64,000 nucleotides of DNA from Thermoplasma sp. (GCF_008709555.1 NZ_VYIJ01000001.1:114459-178458); one strand, 5' to 3'. Positions 1 to 8,954 are shown, numbered from the stretch's first letter. Numbers and translations are program-made. Notes: generated from the letters alone by a model not told the origin.

Positions 1-1068
1 CCCTGCCCTGAAACTGACGTTCTTTACCTTCATTCCTGCTATTTTGAGCCCCCTGTCCAGCTTGGATATCTCGCGCGTCAGTCCATATGGCGTATTGTTC
101 ATAACAAGGAAATCCAGGCCGCATGTGAATACATCCGGATTCTCCTTTCTCGATTCGTTGGAAAGGATCTCAGCCGATCTCATGACCGATCTCAGGTATT
201 CGGTATTCTCCTTACGGCTGCTCCTCTGCCCAAGTTCAAAGGTCAGGTCGGCGATCTTTGCCGCTGCCGTCCTTACAAGCGCTTTTTTCTCCATGCGCCT
301 GGCGCTGAACTTAATGGCCGTGTTAATATCGCTAATCTCCAGAGCCTCGCAATAGGATGGAAATATATCTTTCTCGGAGTCCACTAGGCTGAATATCGAT
401 ATGTTTCTTTCACCAGAAATGTAATTATTTCTTGGATTCATCTTCTTGCCCGGGAAGAGACTCCCTATCAGTTCAATATCATCGTCGCCGATGCTGAAGG
501 TTAGTCCAGATCTGTCATCCCCCATCAGGAGGTTTCCGGTCGATCCGATGAGATTTTTATCCTTTTTTTCTTGGTGCCATAGCAGGAGGTATGTGGTATA
601 GTACACCTTTCCACTCAGGTTCGGTAGAACGTCGGCTCTGTCGGCTGCATGCGGTATTGAATACGCAGTTACATTGAATCCGGAGTCAAGAATACCAGTT
701 ATGAAGGAAGAGATGGCTGAGAAGCTTTCAGGATGGTTATCATAGGCGGTGTTTAGTCTGGCCACAACCGCAGTTGTTCCTTGCACGTCGATGATAGTGC
801 GATCTCCTGATCTCACGATCTTGGGCCGTGCTACTCTGACTGGTAATATGCCATGCACCCATGCGACAATGGTATTCCTGGTTTTTGCCCGAATGATGAT
901 GATGTATATCGGGACCGCAATGACGGCGTACGGCCCAAATAACCTTATGAGGATCAGAAATGACGATCCCGAGGCTATCAGTGCAAGCAGTGTTGTCATC
1001 GGTATGCCATAGTATTCAGGTCTGTATGCAAGCACGTTTCTCAGCACCGTTCTCTGGTTGCGATTCAA
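1..1068 (-). CDS. VirB4/CedB-like protein, N-terminal part (cut by window edge)
   Basis: The frame is open from a TTG at 1068 to the left edge, giving 356 codons with no stop. The TTG overlaps the stop of the preceding gene and has an AGGAGGGG Shine-Dalgarno site about 8 nt upstream. The protein begins with a short basic segment and two hydrophobic helices (about residues 17-50, PrgI/VirB3-like). A soluble domain of about 300 residues follows, with a late stretch containing 'LDRGLKIAGMKVKNVSFR', which resembles the region just before the ATPase domain of VirB4/TraC/CedB proteins. The Walker motifs would lie beyond the edge, so ATPase identity is inferred from layout and neighbours. It is the third gene of a tight operon with VirB6-like and VirB2-like genes. 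Another membrane-anchored protein of a secretion or pilus system is the main alternative. Confidence 0.6.
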   Translation of the reverse strand, partial: MNRNQRTVLRNVLAYRPEYYGIPMTTLLALIASGSSFLILIRLFGPYAVIAVPIYIIIIRAKTRNTIVAWVHGILPVRVARPKIVRSGDRTIIDVQGTTAVVARLNTAYDNHPESFSAISSFITGILDSGFNVTAYSIPHAADRADVLPNLSGKVYYTTYLLLWHQEKKDKNLIGSTGNLLMGDDRSGLTFSIGDDDIELIGSLFPGKKMNPRNNYISGERNISIFSLVDSEKDIFPSYCEALEISDINTAIKFSARRMEKKALVRTAAAKIADLTFELGQRSSRKENTEYLRSVMRSAEILSNESRKENPDVFTCGLDFLVMNNTPYGLTREISKLDRGLKIAGMKVKNVSFRAG

Positions 1069-1994
1069 TTCGATTCTCCCCTCCTGTAAGATGCTTCATT
1101 CGAATACACCTCACTCCAGTCTATCCTTCTACCACCGGAGACCACGGTATCGATCTGCCCACCTATGAAACCGCTGATCAGACCAACAGGTATCCTTAAG
1201 GGCTGCATCCTTAGGCCTTCGTTCCTTGTCCAGATAAAGATAAGTGATGGTATTGCTGGCGCCAGCAGGAAGAAACCAAGTTCGAGAACAGGATCGTATG
1301 AAAATATGCTGGCTAGGATCAGATCCATGATCACCGGAACCGGTAGAAAGTTCAGCTCTAGAAATGTGGTTATGGAACGAAAGAGGTATTCCTGAGTCTT
1401 TCCAGTGAACGCTATTGCGGCAAATACCGGTATGATCATCATGAGGAGGAGTTCTGCCGCCTCCCTGAATATCAGTTCGGCAAGCAGGGAGCTCATGGCT
1501 ATGAAGTAGCTGGTCAGATAGAGAAAGACGATGACAGTTGACGAAGAATCCGTCCCGGAAGAAAAGTTAAGGATACCCGTGACGCTGAATACGGAGTACC
1601 AGTTTATGCCGGGATAGTTCCATAGATACCTGAAAAGATATTCGGAAACCAGCGTCAAATAGGTGAGGGCCCTGAAGGTGAATGCAAGTGCAAGAAATGG
1701 TATGAGCAGGTTCATAAGCGCGCGTGTTGTCCTGAAGTTCAGCAGGGACGATCTCATCGCTATGATAAGGGAGAAAATGATAAGAGACACTGGAATTATG
1801 CTCTCATAGACCAGATCTGTTATATGCATATACAGGGACAGGTATTCAGGCCCAGGATCAAGTATTATGCCGTAAGAATTCTTCGGATCAAGGCCATAGC
1901 AAACTATCAGGTGCCATACCGGATCAAGCACCGCCAGGTATATGGCTACAATGCCCCTCAATAAATCGTACAAGAGGCTTGAGATTCCGATCAT
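1065..1994 (-). CDS. Polytopic membrane protein, VirB6/CedA-like
   Basis: This 309-residue protein has about seven or eight hydrophobic segments (roughly residues 8-30, 52-80, 92-120, 155-180, 183-201, 215-235 and 240-257). It ends in a charged cytoplasmic-looking tail. No enzymatic motif is visible. It lies between a VirB2-like small protein (4-nt ATGA overlap) and a VirB4-like protein (TTGA overlap). VirB6/TrbL/CedA channel proteins occupy this place in conjugative and DNA-import systems. The assignment therefore rests on topology, size and gene order, not on recognised residues. It could be another transporter-like membrane subunit. Confidence 0.6.
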   Translation of the reverse strand: MIGISSLLYDLLRGIVAIYLAVLDPVWHLIVCYGLDPKNSYGIILDPGPEYLSLYMHITDLVYESIIPVSLIIFSLIIAMRSSLLNFRTTRALMNLLIPFLALAFTFRALTYLTLVSEYLFRYLWNYPGINWYSVFSVTGILNFSSGTDSSSTVIVFLYLTSYFIAMSSLLAELIFREAAELLLMMIIPVFAAIAFTGKTQEYLFRSITTFLELNFLPVPVIMDLILASIFSYDPVLELGFFLLAPAIPSLIFIWTRNEGLRMQPLRIPVGLISGFIGGQIDTVVSGGRRIDWSEVYSNEASYRRGESN

Positions 1995-2275
1995 GATCCT
2001 GTTATTATATAATTGAATATGGCGTAGAGAAGGCCACTCACAGCAAGTACGTATATGAAAGTCCCTATGGCGGCATTCTTCAATCTTGTCCTGGCGATCA
2101 TTCTCTTATTCTCGTCTGTGCTGAAAAATTCAAAGGCTATGGGTATCCAGAGCAAAGATATGAGCACTGCCGAGATGGATATTGCTATCTCGTCTATCCT
2201 TGAGAGCACGTTGGAGATATTGTTCCCGCCGCTTGCCAGAAAGGGGATCAATAAAATAAGTGCCATATATGTCAA
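1991..2275 (-). CDS. Small pilin-like membrane protein, VirB2/CedA1-like
   Basis: This 94-residue protein has a hydrophobic N-terminus that could act as a signal segment (residues 2-15). Two transmembrane helices follow (about 30-52 and 68-91), separated by a positively charged loop (DENKRMIARTRLKNAAIG). That architecture is typical of VirB2/TrbC pilins and of the archaeal CedA1/TedC pilins. It is the first gene of the operon and its ATGA stop/start overlaps the next gene. Its promoter lies just upstream and the transcript should be almost leaderless. Sequence similarity to known pilins was not tested. Confidence 0.6.
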   Translation of the reverse strand: MTYMALILLIPFLASGGNNISNVLSRIDEIAISISAVLISLLWIPIAFEFFSTDENKRMIARTRLKNAAIGTFIYVLAVSGLLYAIFNYIITGS

Positions 2276-2284
2276 TAATTAAAC

Positions 2285-2300
2285 TATATATAAATTTATA
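2285..2300 (-). promoter_or_regulatory. TATA-type promoter of the VirB-like operon
   Basis: Reading the minus strand, an A/T-only block (tataaatttatatata) lies 10-25 nt upstream of the ATG at 2275. That is the right place for an archaeal TATA box driving a leaderless or very short-leader transcript. Confidence 0.5.
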
Positions 2301-2343
2301 CTTAATAAATGAAATGTAATTGTTTCAATTATTACAATTTTGG

Positions 2344-3678
2344 TCATCTTTGTATTCGAGTGAATTTCTCATCGCCCAGGAGCGCCATCGATTTCCGGAT
2401 CTTTGATTCAATGAATTCCGATCTGCCTATGTCTTTCCTCACGTAATAATTGCCTTTGACATGAGCTATGGATGAATCAACTATATCAGAGGCCTCCGGT
2501 ATGCTCTCGGCCTTCGCAATTATTGCCAGGGATCTGGAGGTGGTTTGCTTGAGTCTATACATATCACCGCTTACGGATGCGTACAGGACGTCAACTCCGT
2601 TTTGGAAGATCTCTCTGTCCAGCTCTATCTCACCCGGTTTTGGATCGGATCCATAGCCTACAGGAACGATGTATTTCAGCACCGTGGCCTTCTTCTCGAA
2701 TATCTTGTCTCCCTGGAGGTTTCCGTCATATATCTGATGCAGTGTCTCGACGAAGTCGCTCTTCAGAAGCGAGAGCACATTTATTCCCTCCGGATCGGCG
2801 AACCTTGCGTTTATCTCTATTACCTTCACTCCGCGCGGGGTATCCATGAACTGCCCGTACATTACACCCTTGAACGGAGTATTCTCTGAGTTCATAGATC
2901 TAACGATATCGATTATTATGTGTCTTGCCTCCTCCGGGGCCCGATCGCTGAGGAAAGGCAGCGTGAACGTCGAATCGGATATAGACCCCATGCCGCCCGT
3001 GTTTGGCCCGGTATCACCCTCGTACGCCCTCTTGTAATCCTGTACTATCGGCATGAATGAGGCGTTCTTCCCGTCCACGAACGCCTGAAGACTGAACTCC
3101 TCCCCAACCATCTTTTCCTCGATGAGCACGACACCGTCCCTCCTAAGAACTTCGAGTGCATAGCTTCTTGCTTCTTCGACCGTCTTCAGCTGCTCGCCCA
3201 TAACCTTTACTCCCTTTCCACCTGTCAGTCCAATTGGCTTAACTGCAACATCATGGTCTAGGCTTCTGAAAGCTTCGTTTACCTCCTCCTCGCTAAAGCA
3301 TTCTTTGAAATCAAGGTTCCCTGGTATATTGTGCCTCTTCATGAGTTCCCTCATGAACATTTTTGAGGTCTCAATCCTTGCCGCCTCCATGGTAGGCGAT
3401 GCAACCGGAATCCCGCGCTTCAGGAGGTTGTTGACCAGCGGTGTGTCAAGGACTGGATCGGGCCCTATGAATACGATGTCAACGGAATTGTCAACTGCAA
3501 ACTCCTCTATCTTCCTGTAATCCAGTTCATTCGCAATAACATACTTAGAAGAAAGAGATTTTATGGATGGGTTTTCATGCCCTATGGCCGAGATGAGTGT
3601 TGCTCCTGACCTTGTTATGGCTCTTGCTATCGCATCCTCCCTTCCACCGCTGCCAACGAGCATAACCTTCTCTGTCAT
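2344..3678 (-). CDS. purD: Phosphoribosylamine--glycine ligase (GAR synthetase)
   Basis: The 444-residue protein is an ATP-grasp ligase that joins glycine to 5-phosphoribosylamine in purine biosynthesis. The N-terminal Rossmann-type domain shows MLVGSGGRED, where most family members have GGREH. The ATP-grasp core shows KPIGLTGGKGVKV, EEKMVGEEFSLQAF, PNTGGMGS and ARFADPEG. Length and motif order are normal. A GGTGAAATG Shine-Dalgarno stretch precedes the ATG. No other pur gene is in the window, so it stands alone. Confidence 0.95.
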   Translation of the reverse strand: MTEKVMLVGSGGREDAIARAITRSGATLISAIGHENPSIKSLSSKYVIANELDYRKIEEFAVDNSVDIVFIGPDPVLDTPLVNNLLKRGIPVASPTMEAARIETSKMFMRELMKRHNIPGNLDFKECFSEEEVNEAFRSLDHDVAVKPIGLTGGKGVKVMGEQLKTVEEARSYALEVLRRDGVVLIEEKMVGEEFSLQAFVDGKNASFMPIVQDYKRAYEGDTGPNTGGMGSISDSTFTLPFLSDRAPEEARHIIIDIVRSMNSENTPFKGVMYGQFMDTPRGVKVIEINARFADPEGINVLSLLKSDFVETLHQIYDGNLQGDKIFEKKATVLKYIVPVGYGSDPKPGEIELDREIFQNGVDVLYASVSGDMYRLKQTTSRSLAIIAKAESIPEASDIVDSSIAHVKGNYYVRKDIGRSEFIESKIRKSMALLGDEKFTRIQR

Positions 3679-3799
3679 ATCATTTCACCATTGAATTGCA
3701 TCATACAATGAAGCAGATCCTCAATTCATCTTTTCATATATTACACATTCGATCCGGATGACCTCGCGTGCAACGATGGAACAAGCTGATCCAAAAGCA

Positions 3800-4351
3800 T
3801 CATTCCTGTTGATTCGATGCACTACCGTCATCTCCGGATGATTTGTTAGCTATCTCGCTTCTTATCCTCTTTGCGAATTCCTCTTTTGAAATGCCGAAGT
3901 AGCTTTCAAATTTCCTTCCCAGTGTGTATATTCTGGAATTTCCTCTGCTAACGGATCTCACAAGACCCATGTCCTCCAGATGCCCAAGAATCTGGTCAGT
4001 TCTCTGGTGCGCTATCTTCTTTATCGCAGTAAGGCTAAGCCCTCTCTCACTTATGGCTATATTGGCTATCACCTTCATTTCAGATCCTGAGATATCTGGA
4101 GGAGAGACAGCATAGGCCTCAGAAAAATACTGTGATTTAAGCTGTATTCTGTATTTGTATCCATAGGAGGCCACTTCCAATGCTCCATCCCTTTTCTCGT
4201 AATCCCTCCTGAGGTCCATCACGGCCCTTCTTACTATCAAAGGATCAACTGAGAGTATCTGTGAGATCAGTTTGATGCTCACTGGTGACCTGCTGGAATA
4301 TAAAATTGCCTCTACCTTTCTGATTACCTCACCATCCAGATCCAGACTCAT
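3800..4351 (-). CDS. scpB: Segregation and condensation protein B homologue
   Basis: The 183-residue protein starts with the ScpB pattern (GEVIRKVEAILYSSRSPVS), followed by two winged-helix domains and a charged C-terminal tail. ScpB is the winged-helix (kite) partner of ScpA and SMC in the condensin complex that organises chromosomes. The ATG has a GGTGA ribosome site upstream. smc and scpA are not adjacent. A short frame upstream ends in an ATGA overlap with the scpB start and may be translated first. Confidence 0.85.
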   Translation of the reverse strand: MSLDLDGEVIRKVEAILYSSRSPVSIKLISQILSVDPLIVRRAVMDLRRDYEKRDGALEVASYGYKYRIQLKSQYFSEAYAVSPPDISGSEMKVIANIAISERGLSLTAIKKIAHQRTDQILGHLEDMGLVRSVSRGNSRIYTLGRKFESYFGISKEEFAKRIRSEIANKSSGDDGSASNQQE

Positions 4352-4491
4352 ATGATCTTCACCCTAAAATTTCGAATTGGATTGAGATGCCCTAAATGCG
4401 GAACACAGTCAAAATATGCCTCGATCCTATCATCATTCCTGGCGCTCATGAAAGAGGGCTCATGGCGTGTATTCTTCTCACGAGTAAACAT
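4348..4491 (-). CDS. Possible 47-residue upstream reading frame of scpB
   Basis: A frame starting at ATG 4491 runs to a TGA that overlaps the scpB ATG in the ATATGA arrangement. The frame stays open upstream to about 4560 without another start codon. The encoded peptide is polar, with one Cys and several His and Arg residues, and I do not recognise it. An antisense frame at 4352-4561 contains a CPKCG motif, so one of the two may be accidental. The rest of 4492-4620 shows nothing definite. Confidence 0.2.
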   Translation of the reverse strand: MFTREKNTRHEPSFMSARNDDRIEAYFDCVPHLGHLNPIRNFRVKII

Positions 4492-4630
4492 AGATGTGCG
4501 GAAATTTATGCCGTCGGAATATATGAACCTTCCATTTCTAATGTGTAGGCCAAAAGATTAACCATGTTATCAAGAAAAGTTCGAATTCGGATCGAAAGAT
4601 CTTCGTGGTTCTGCTCTGATAGTAGATAAT

Positions 4631-4640
4631 AAAATTTATT
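4631..4640 (+). promoter_or_regulatory. TATA box of the NCS1 permease gene
   Basis: The sequence aaaatttatt is centred about 27 nt before the ATG at 4663. This implies a leaderless transcript. Confidence 0.5.
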
Positions 4641-4662
4641 AATGATAGCGCACTGCTGAATT

Positions 4663-6027
4663 ATGAATGCCGAACACAAGTTCGGATCTGATATAGAAAA
4701 TTACAGTAATTTAGGGAATGAAGCTGATCTTGCGAATGACAGAAGACCATCCACCATGTTCTACATATGGTTTGCCTCTAACCTTACGGTGGGTGACTTT
4801 GCGGTTGGCTTTATTCCTGTATACCTTGGCCTCCCTCTGATCTATTCTGTATTGGCGATTGTTATCGGTACGCTTGCCGGCGGTGTCATGCTCGCGTATA
4901 TGAGCCAGCTGGGGGCAATCTACAGGGTTCCACAGATGTACATGGGGAGGGTGCCATTTGGTTCCGTTGGAGGTTCGCTCTTGTCCGTGCTGCAGTGGGG
5001 AAATACGGCAGGTTGGCTGACCGTTAACGTGATTCTCGCATCGCTGGCCATATATCAAATAGTCAGGATACCATATTATTTTATAGTTCTGCTGATCGTC
5101 GCAATAGTGGCTTTAACAGCGATAATAGGCTACCGGGCGATAAGGATCCTTGAAAGATCTATGTCGTATGTTCTCGGGATCCTCTTCGTTTTCCTTGTGC
5201 TGTTTCTGCTGCATTCTCACGCTACCATATCTTACCAATACACGGTTTCATTCAATATACCGGCTGCGTTCGGAATAACGTTCGCCTCAGCATTCTCGTA
5301 TATAATGTCCTGGGGTCCATACGCTGCGGATTACTCCAGACACGTATCATCGACAAGAGGTTCGAAGCTGATATTCCATTACACTCTACTTGGCTCAGTG
5401 ATTGCATCGATATTTGCTGAGATGGTGGGCATTATGGTTTCCGCGGCTTCAGGAAACCCTTCTGGATCTCCTGCCGCCGATCTTGCCAAAGTGATGGGCA
5501 GATATGCAATGATAGGCTTAGTAGCGCTGTTTCTCGGCGGTATCTCTGCTAATGCCATAAACCTCTATTCTAACTCACTGGCATTCCTGTCCATAGGCTT
5601 CAAAACACGGAGGTGGGTAGCAATCGTCGTGGCATCGGTATTCTCCTTTGCTCTGGGCATAGTGGGGTTCTTCAGGTTCTACGGTTTCTATGAGACGTTT
5701 CTATTCATACTCGATTACTGGATAACACCATGGATAGGCATAATGATAGCGCATTTCTTCGTTCTCGCAAGGCTCGGGCACGCAGAGTTTGAAAGGCTTC
5801 CTAGGCTGGTGAAACCAGGTATATATGCCTACATAATATCTATAATAATATCCATACCATTCATGTCTCCAGCAGGGATAATAAACATGCCCATTGCCAC
5901 TATTCTCCATGGTGTTGACATAAGCTATTTTGTGTCATTCTTTTCTGCCATGATACTCTACATCTATTTTTCGGAAAGGTTTAGAAACGAGGCCGTTTCC
6001 AGCTCCGTTTCAGGTACGACAAGATGA
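4663..6027 (+). CDS. NCS1-family permease (purine/cytosine permease-like)
   Basis: The 454-residue membrane protein has about 12 transmembrane helices. Its N-terminal signature [18 protein letters not shown] is that of the nucleobase:cation symporter-1 family. Members import cytosine, purines, allantoin or thiamine-type substrates with protons or sodium. The substrate cannot be read from sequence. The neighbour downstream is a dUTPase, which fits nucleobase salvage only loosely because that gene has its own upstream space. Confidence 0.85.
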   Translation: MNAEHKFGSDIENYSNLGNEADLANDRRPSTMFYIWFASNLTVGDFAVGFIPVYLGLPLIYSVLAIVIGTLAGGVMLAYMSQLGAIYRVPQMYMGRVPFGSVGGSLLSVLQWGNTAGWLTVNVILASLAIYQIVRIPYYFIVLLIVAIVALTAIIGYRAIRILERSMSYVLGILFVFLVLFLLHSHATISYQYTVSFNIPAAFGITFASAFSYIMSWGPYAADYSRHVSSTRGSKLIFHYTLLGSVIASIFAEMVGIMVSAASGNPSGSPAADLAKVMGRYAMIGLVALFLGGISANAINLYSNSLAFLSIGFKTRRWVAIVVASVFSFALGIVGFFRFYGFYETFLFILDYWITPWIGIMIAHFFVLARLGHAEFERLPRLVKPGIYAYIISIIISIPFMSPAGIINMPIATILHGVDISYFVSFFSAMILYIYFSERFRNEAVSSSVSGTTR

Positions 6028-6103
6028 TGAATACAGGTCGATAACTGGACACTGCCAAAAACGGAAATCACATTTATCTATTTATGATCGGATAACCGTC
6101 ATA

Positions 6104-6607
6104 ATGATATTGAACGATGGTACAATAATGAGGATGGTAGGCGAGGGATTTCTCATCTCTGAAAATTTTGATGCAAGCAGCCTTACACCCAATGGGTATG
6201 ATCTCCGTGTTGATGTTATTGACATCCAGGGCAAGCAGTGTACGGAATGCGAGATCAAGCCAATGAGGCATTTTCTTGTTTCAACAATAGAGATATTGAA
6301 TATGCCGGAAGACACGGTTGGTATGATATGGACAAGATCTACCTTTGCTCGCAAAGGGATAATTGGATCGTTCGGAGCAATAGATGCAGGATACCATGGC
6401 AATCTCACACTTTCCTTCTTCAATGCTGGAATTGGTCTGAATCTGAAGAGAGGTGAGAGGATTGCACAGATCGTATTTATGAAGATGAATGAGAATGCAG
6501 AGAGGCCATATCACATGAGATCAGGCAACTATCAGCATTCTCGCGGACTGGTCAGGGAACCGCAGGCTTCAAACAAGGACGGAGACCACAATCTCCCGTC
6601 GCAATGA
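6104..6607 (+). CDS. dut: dUTP diphosphatase of the Dcd/Dut family
   Basis: The 167-residue protein belongs to the trimeric dCTP deaminase/dUTPase fold, with motifs [36 protein letters not shown] and GERIAQIVF. In dCTP deaminases the catalytic Glu follows the D-P-G-W/Y segment (…LEF…). Here the aligned residue is Ser104 (LTLSF), and the segment reads like dUTPase motif III with Asp94. It should therefore hydrolyse dUTP to dUMP and pyrophosphate rather than deaminate dCTP. The last 20 residues are polar and variable. Confidence 0.85.
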   Translation: MILNDGTIMRMVGEGFLISENFDASSLTPNGYDLRVDVIDIQGKQCTECEIKPMRHFLVSTIEILNMPEDTVGMIWTRSTFARKGIIGSFGAIDAGYHGNLTLSFFNAGIGLNLKRGERIAQIVFMKMNENAERPYHMRSGNYQHSRGLVREPQASNKDGDHNLPSQ

Positions 6608-6647
6608 AGCCCCTACCTTTAGTGTGGATAGGGATTAACCCTTCAGT

Positions 6648-6842
6648 TCAAACTTTCTTCCCAGCTAAGAACGGGAGGAGGCACTCACAGATACGTTCAT
6701 CAATTTCAATGGGGCCTGTGATTAAGTTTCCAGGACAGCCTCTGGAAGGAAATTCTACAACAGGAATTTCATGCATGGAATCGTATATAGAGACAGGGTT
6801 GCAGTCAATCAGCCTGTTGTGACGATTACTATTTTCGCTCAT
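6648..6842 (-). CDS. Small hypothetical protein, possibly a gene remnant
   Basis: A 64-residue frame begins at ATG 6842 with a strong GGGAGG ribosome site 5 nt upstream. The upstream frame ends in …LAAGRIE and a TGA that overlaps this ATG. That upstream frame closes again after 28 codons without a start, as if an older gene had been eroded. The protein contains SRGCPGNLITGPIEID and three Cys residues, and I do not recognise it. An opposite-strand frame (6604-6822) lacks a ribosome site. The remaining DNA to 7090 shows nothing I can name. Confidence 0.35.
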   Translation of the reverse strand: MSENSNRHNRLIDCNPVSIYDSMHEIPVVEFPSRGCPGNLITGPIEIDERICECLLPFLAGKKV

Positions 6843-7124
6843 TCGATCCTCCCAGCTGCAAGATCTGATGCTTTAGCAAGGAGCAGCTGACAAATAGAGA
6901 TCGATCGCTGAAGAATAGGATGTATTATTCATAAGGATTCCTTTTCATTTCAAGTCTCTTCTATTTTTCGATACATCATTCAGTTCACGGTCATGGCAAA
7001 TGATTACAGGAAATCGTAATTATCGCATTCAGGCTCATTTAGGATAATCTGTTTGATCATATCTCTTCGATTCTTGTTCAAAATTGTATGGATAAAAATA
7101 TAAATTATGCAATGATAGGGACTT

Positions 7125-7622
7125 ATGGAAACCAAGAAGCCATCGGAATCTGAAACATTCGTTGAGAGGATGGTTCTGCCCGAGGATATGGATATATACG
7201 AATACCTGTATGGCGGCAGACTCATGGAATGGATTGATAACTGTGCATCGATAGTTGCAACAAAGCACTGCAGGAAAAGAACGGTTACAGGAAGCATTGA
7301 CTCGCTTTTCTTTCTCCTGCCCATACACTTGGGGGATATGGTTATCCTCCATGGCTACATAAATTACACAACGAAGTCAACCATGGAGATAGAGATAGAT
7401 GTCATAAAGGAGGAAGGTCTGACAGGAATAAGGAGATACGCCACAAAAGCCTATCTAACCTATGTCGCCATAGATTCAGATGGGCGACCAACAGAGATCC
7501 CTCAGATTGTGCCTGAGACGGATGAGGAGAAGAAGAGATACCAGGATGCAGAGAAAAGGGCTGAAGAAAGAAGAAAACGCCTGGAATCAATAAAACAGCA
7601 GCTGGCCACAATGGTCCCATGA
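7125..7622 (+). CDS. Acyl-CoA thioesterase (hotdog fold)
   Basis: The 165-residue protein has the acyl-CoA hydrolase pattern: GGRLMEWIDNCASIVATKHC near residue 30 and GSIDSLFFLLPIHLGD near residue 60. A basic, Lys/Glu-rich helix forms the C-terminus. Such enzymes of the YciA/BACH type cleave acyl-CoA to free acid and CoA. A TATA-like stretch (aaaatataaatt) lies about 25 nt upstream of the ATG. The substrate chain length is unknown. Confidence 0.85.
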   Translation: METKKPSESETFVERMVLPEDMDIYEYLYGGRLMEWIDNCASIVATKHCRKRTVTGSIDSLFFLLPIHLGDMVILHGYINYTTKSTMEIEIDVIKEEGLTGIRRYATKAYLTYVAIDSDGRPTEIPQIVPETDEEKKRYQDAEKRAEERRKRLESIKQQLATMVP

Positions 7623-7831
7623 ATGAAGCCTGCGTTATTATTCCTGGACATGACATATTAGGTCTGATCTATCAACATAAGGAAAGATGCTGTTCGGAGA
7701 ATGTTTCCATTGAGAAGTTTTATATTTTTTCATGGGATTCGCCATCCATATCCGCCTCAATATAAACATAAGTGGACTTAAGGTTGAAAAAACAATATGG
7801 GCGGGTAACGAAGAAATGAGGGGTGGTTAGG

Positions 7832-8089
7832 GTGGATCAGAACCTTTTCAATGAAGTGATGTACCTCCTGGATGAACTGTCTCAGGATATAACGGTTCCA
7901 AAGAACGTCAGGAAAGTTGCTCAGGATTCAAAAGTAAAGCTGTCTCAGGAGAACGAGAGCCTTGATCTTAGGTGCGCCACCGTTCTTTCCATGCTGGACG
8001 AGATGGCAAACGATCCGAATGTCCCAGCGCATGGGAGGACTGATCTGTACACGATCATAAGCAAACTCGAAGCTCTATCTAAAAGTTGA
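7832..8089 (+). CDS. UPF0147 family small protein
   Basis: The 85-residue alpha-helical protein carries the UPF0147 pattern (LLDELSQDITVPKNVRKVAQ and DEMANDPNVPAHGRTDLY). The family is widespread in archaea and has no established function. I chose the GTG at 7832 because the GAGGGG ribosome site at 7818-7823 then has an 8-nt spacer. An in-frame GTG at 7823 is possible but sits on that site. Confidence 0.8.
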   Translation: MDQNLFNEVMYLLDELSQDITVPKNVRKVAQDSKVKLSQENESLDLRCATVLSMLDEMANDPNVPAHGRTDLYTIISKLEALSKS

Positions 8090-8183
8090 ATTTTTATATT
8101 ATGCCACGGCTGATCTCGTATCTCAAAGATGGTATGATGATCCTGGATAGACTAACCACGCTTTTTTTATTGTAGTTTCTCTA

Positions 8184-8356
8184 TTTTCCTTTGCATATCC
8201 TCTACGCTTACCAAGTGGTGTGATGCTTGAGTAATATTGGTGCATTCCGAACTCACGCCTGTGGACATCGCTATTTTGGCTTGTCTGGATGTCCGGAGAG
8301 GCAGATGTCCCTTCGGCGGGAGGAAGCTCCGAAGCTTAACCTGAGATGCAGCTCAC
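8184..8356 (+). repeat. IS605-type right-end / omega-RNA-like remnant, copy A
   Basis: The segment shares a long conserved core with 32076, 37481 and 55191: a stem GGACATC…GATGTCC, then GCAGA-GTCCCTTCG, then GAAGCTCC…GCTCAC. The core and terminal hairpin resemble the right end of IS200/IS605 elements, where the tnpB tail and its guide (omega) RNA overlap. Copy A also shares the upstream block ttttcctttgcatatcctctac with copy D. No transposase gene adjoins it. It fills most of the gap between UPF0147 and the next gene. Confidence 0.6.
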
Positions 8357-8467
8357 ATTTGCCATTTGTCTCCATGAGAATGGTAAATCGATGGGACGAT
8401 CAAAAAGTATATATACACCATTATTTAAAAAAGCTAAATATTTATAGAAATATAATATTATGGTACG

Positions 8468-8830
8468 ATGAACATGGTTCTGAGCGAAGATGCTGAGAAA
8501 CTGGCAAAATATCTGATGATTGCAGATATTCCAAGGAGCGTCGCGTATACCCTTGTATACATGAGGGACAAGGACGAAGTAACCAGCGTTGAGATAGAGA
8601 GAGAAACCGGACTCAGACAGCCGGAAGTCTCTATCGCCATGCAATGGTTGCGCAGGAAAGGGTGGATCACTAAACGGAACATGAAAAAGGAAGGAAAGGG
8701 CAGGCCCATCCATGGATACAGGCTTTCCAAATCTTTCAATGAGATCCTTGAGGAGATCATACAGGACCTGAGCAAGAAGATCAACGAAATAAACTACAAT
8801 ATTGAGCAATTGAAGAATTACAGGAGATAA
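8468..8830 (+). CDS. Winged-helix transcriptional regulator
   Basis: The 120-residue protein contains a helix-turn-helix of the MarR/TrmB kind (residues 20-75: SVAYTLVYMRDKDEVTS…ETGLRQPEVSIAMQWLRRKGWI) with a basic wing (KKEGKGRP). A C-terminal helix likely to dimerise as a coiled coil follows (residues 88-118). No ligand domain is present. A/T-rich TATA-like sequence lies at 8435-8460. Targets are unknown. The GT-C-like gene downstream is separated by about 120 bp. Confidence 0.75.
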   Translation: MNMVLSEDAEKLAKYLMIADIPRSVAYTLVYMRDKDEVTSVEIERETGLRQPEVSIAMQWLRRKGWITKRNMKKEGKGRPIHGYRLSKSFNEILEEIIQDLSKKINEINYNIEQLKNYRR

Positions 8831-8954
8831 TCTTCAGATCACTATTTTTATTTCATATGTATTTTTATATTAGCATGGTCGTATTCTTCTTCGACGCATG
8901 AAATTCCAATTTTACTGAGAAAATTAATTAATATAGAATGCGATCCTCATTTTA

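Noticed and set aside
4352..4561. A 69-codon plus-strand frame with a CPKCG motif
   Set aside because: It has no ribosome site and no TATA box at a useful distance. It overlaps an equally open frame on the other strand that is linked to scpB.
6604..6822. A 72-codon frame directly after the dUTPase gene
   Set aside because: It overlaps the dUTPase stop but has no ribosome site and an unconvincing composition. The opposite-strand frame has the better start signal.
8227..8496. An 89-codon plus-strand frame running through repeat copy A
   Set aside because: It starts at a TTG inside the repeat and runs into the promoter of the next gene. The coding look comes from the IS605-end core, which is shared by non-coding copies.
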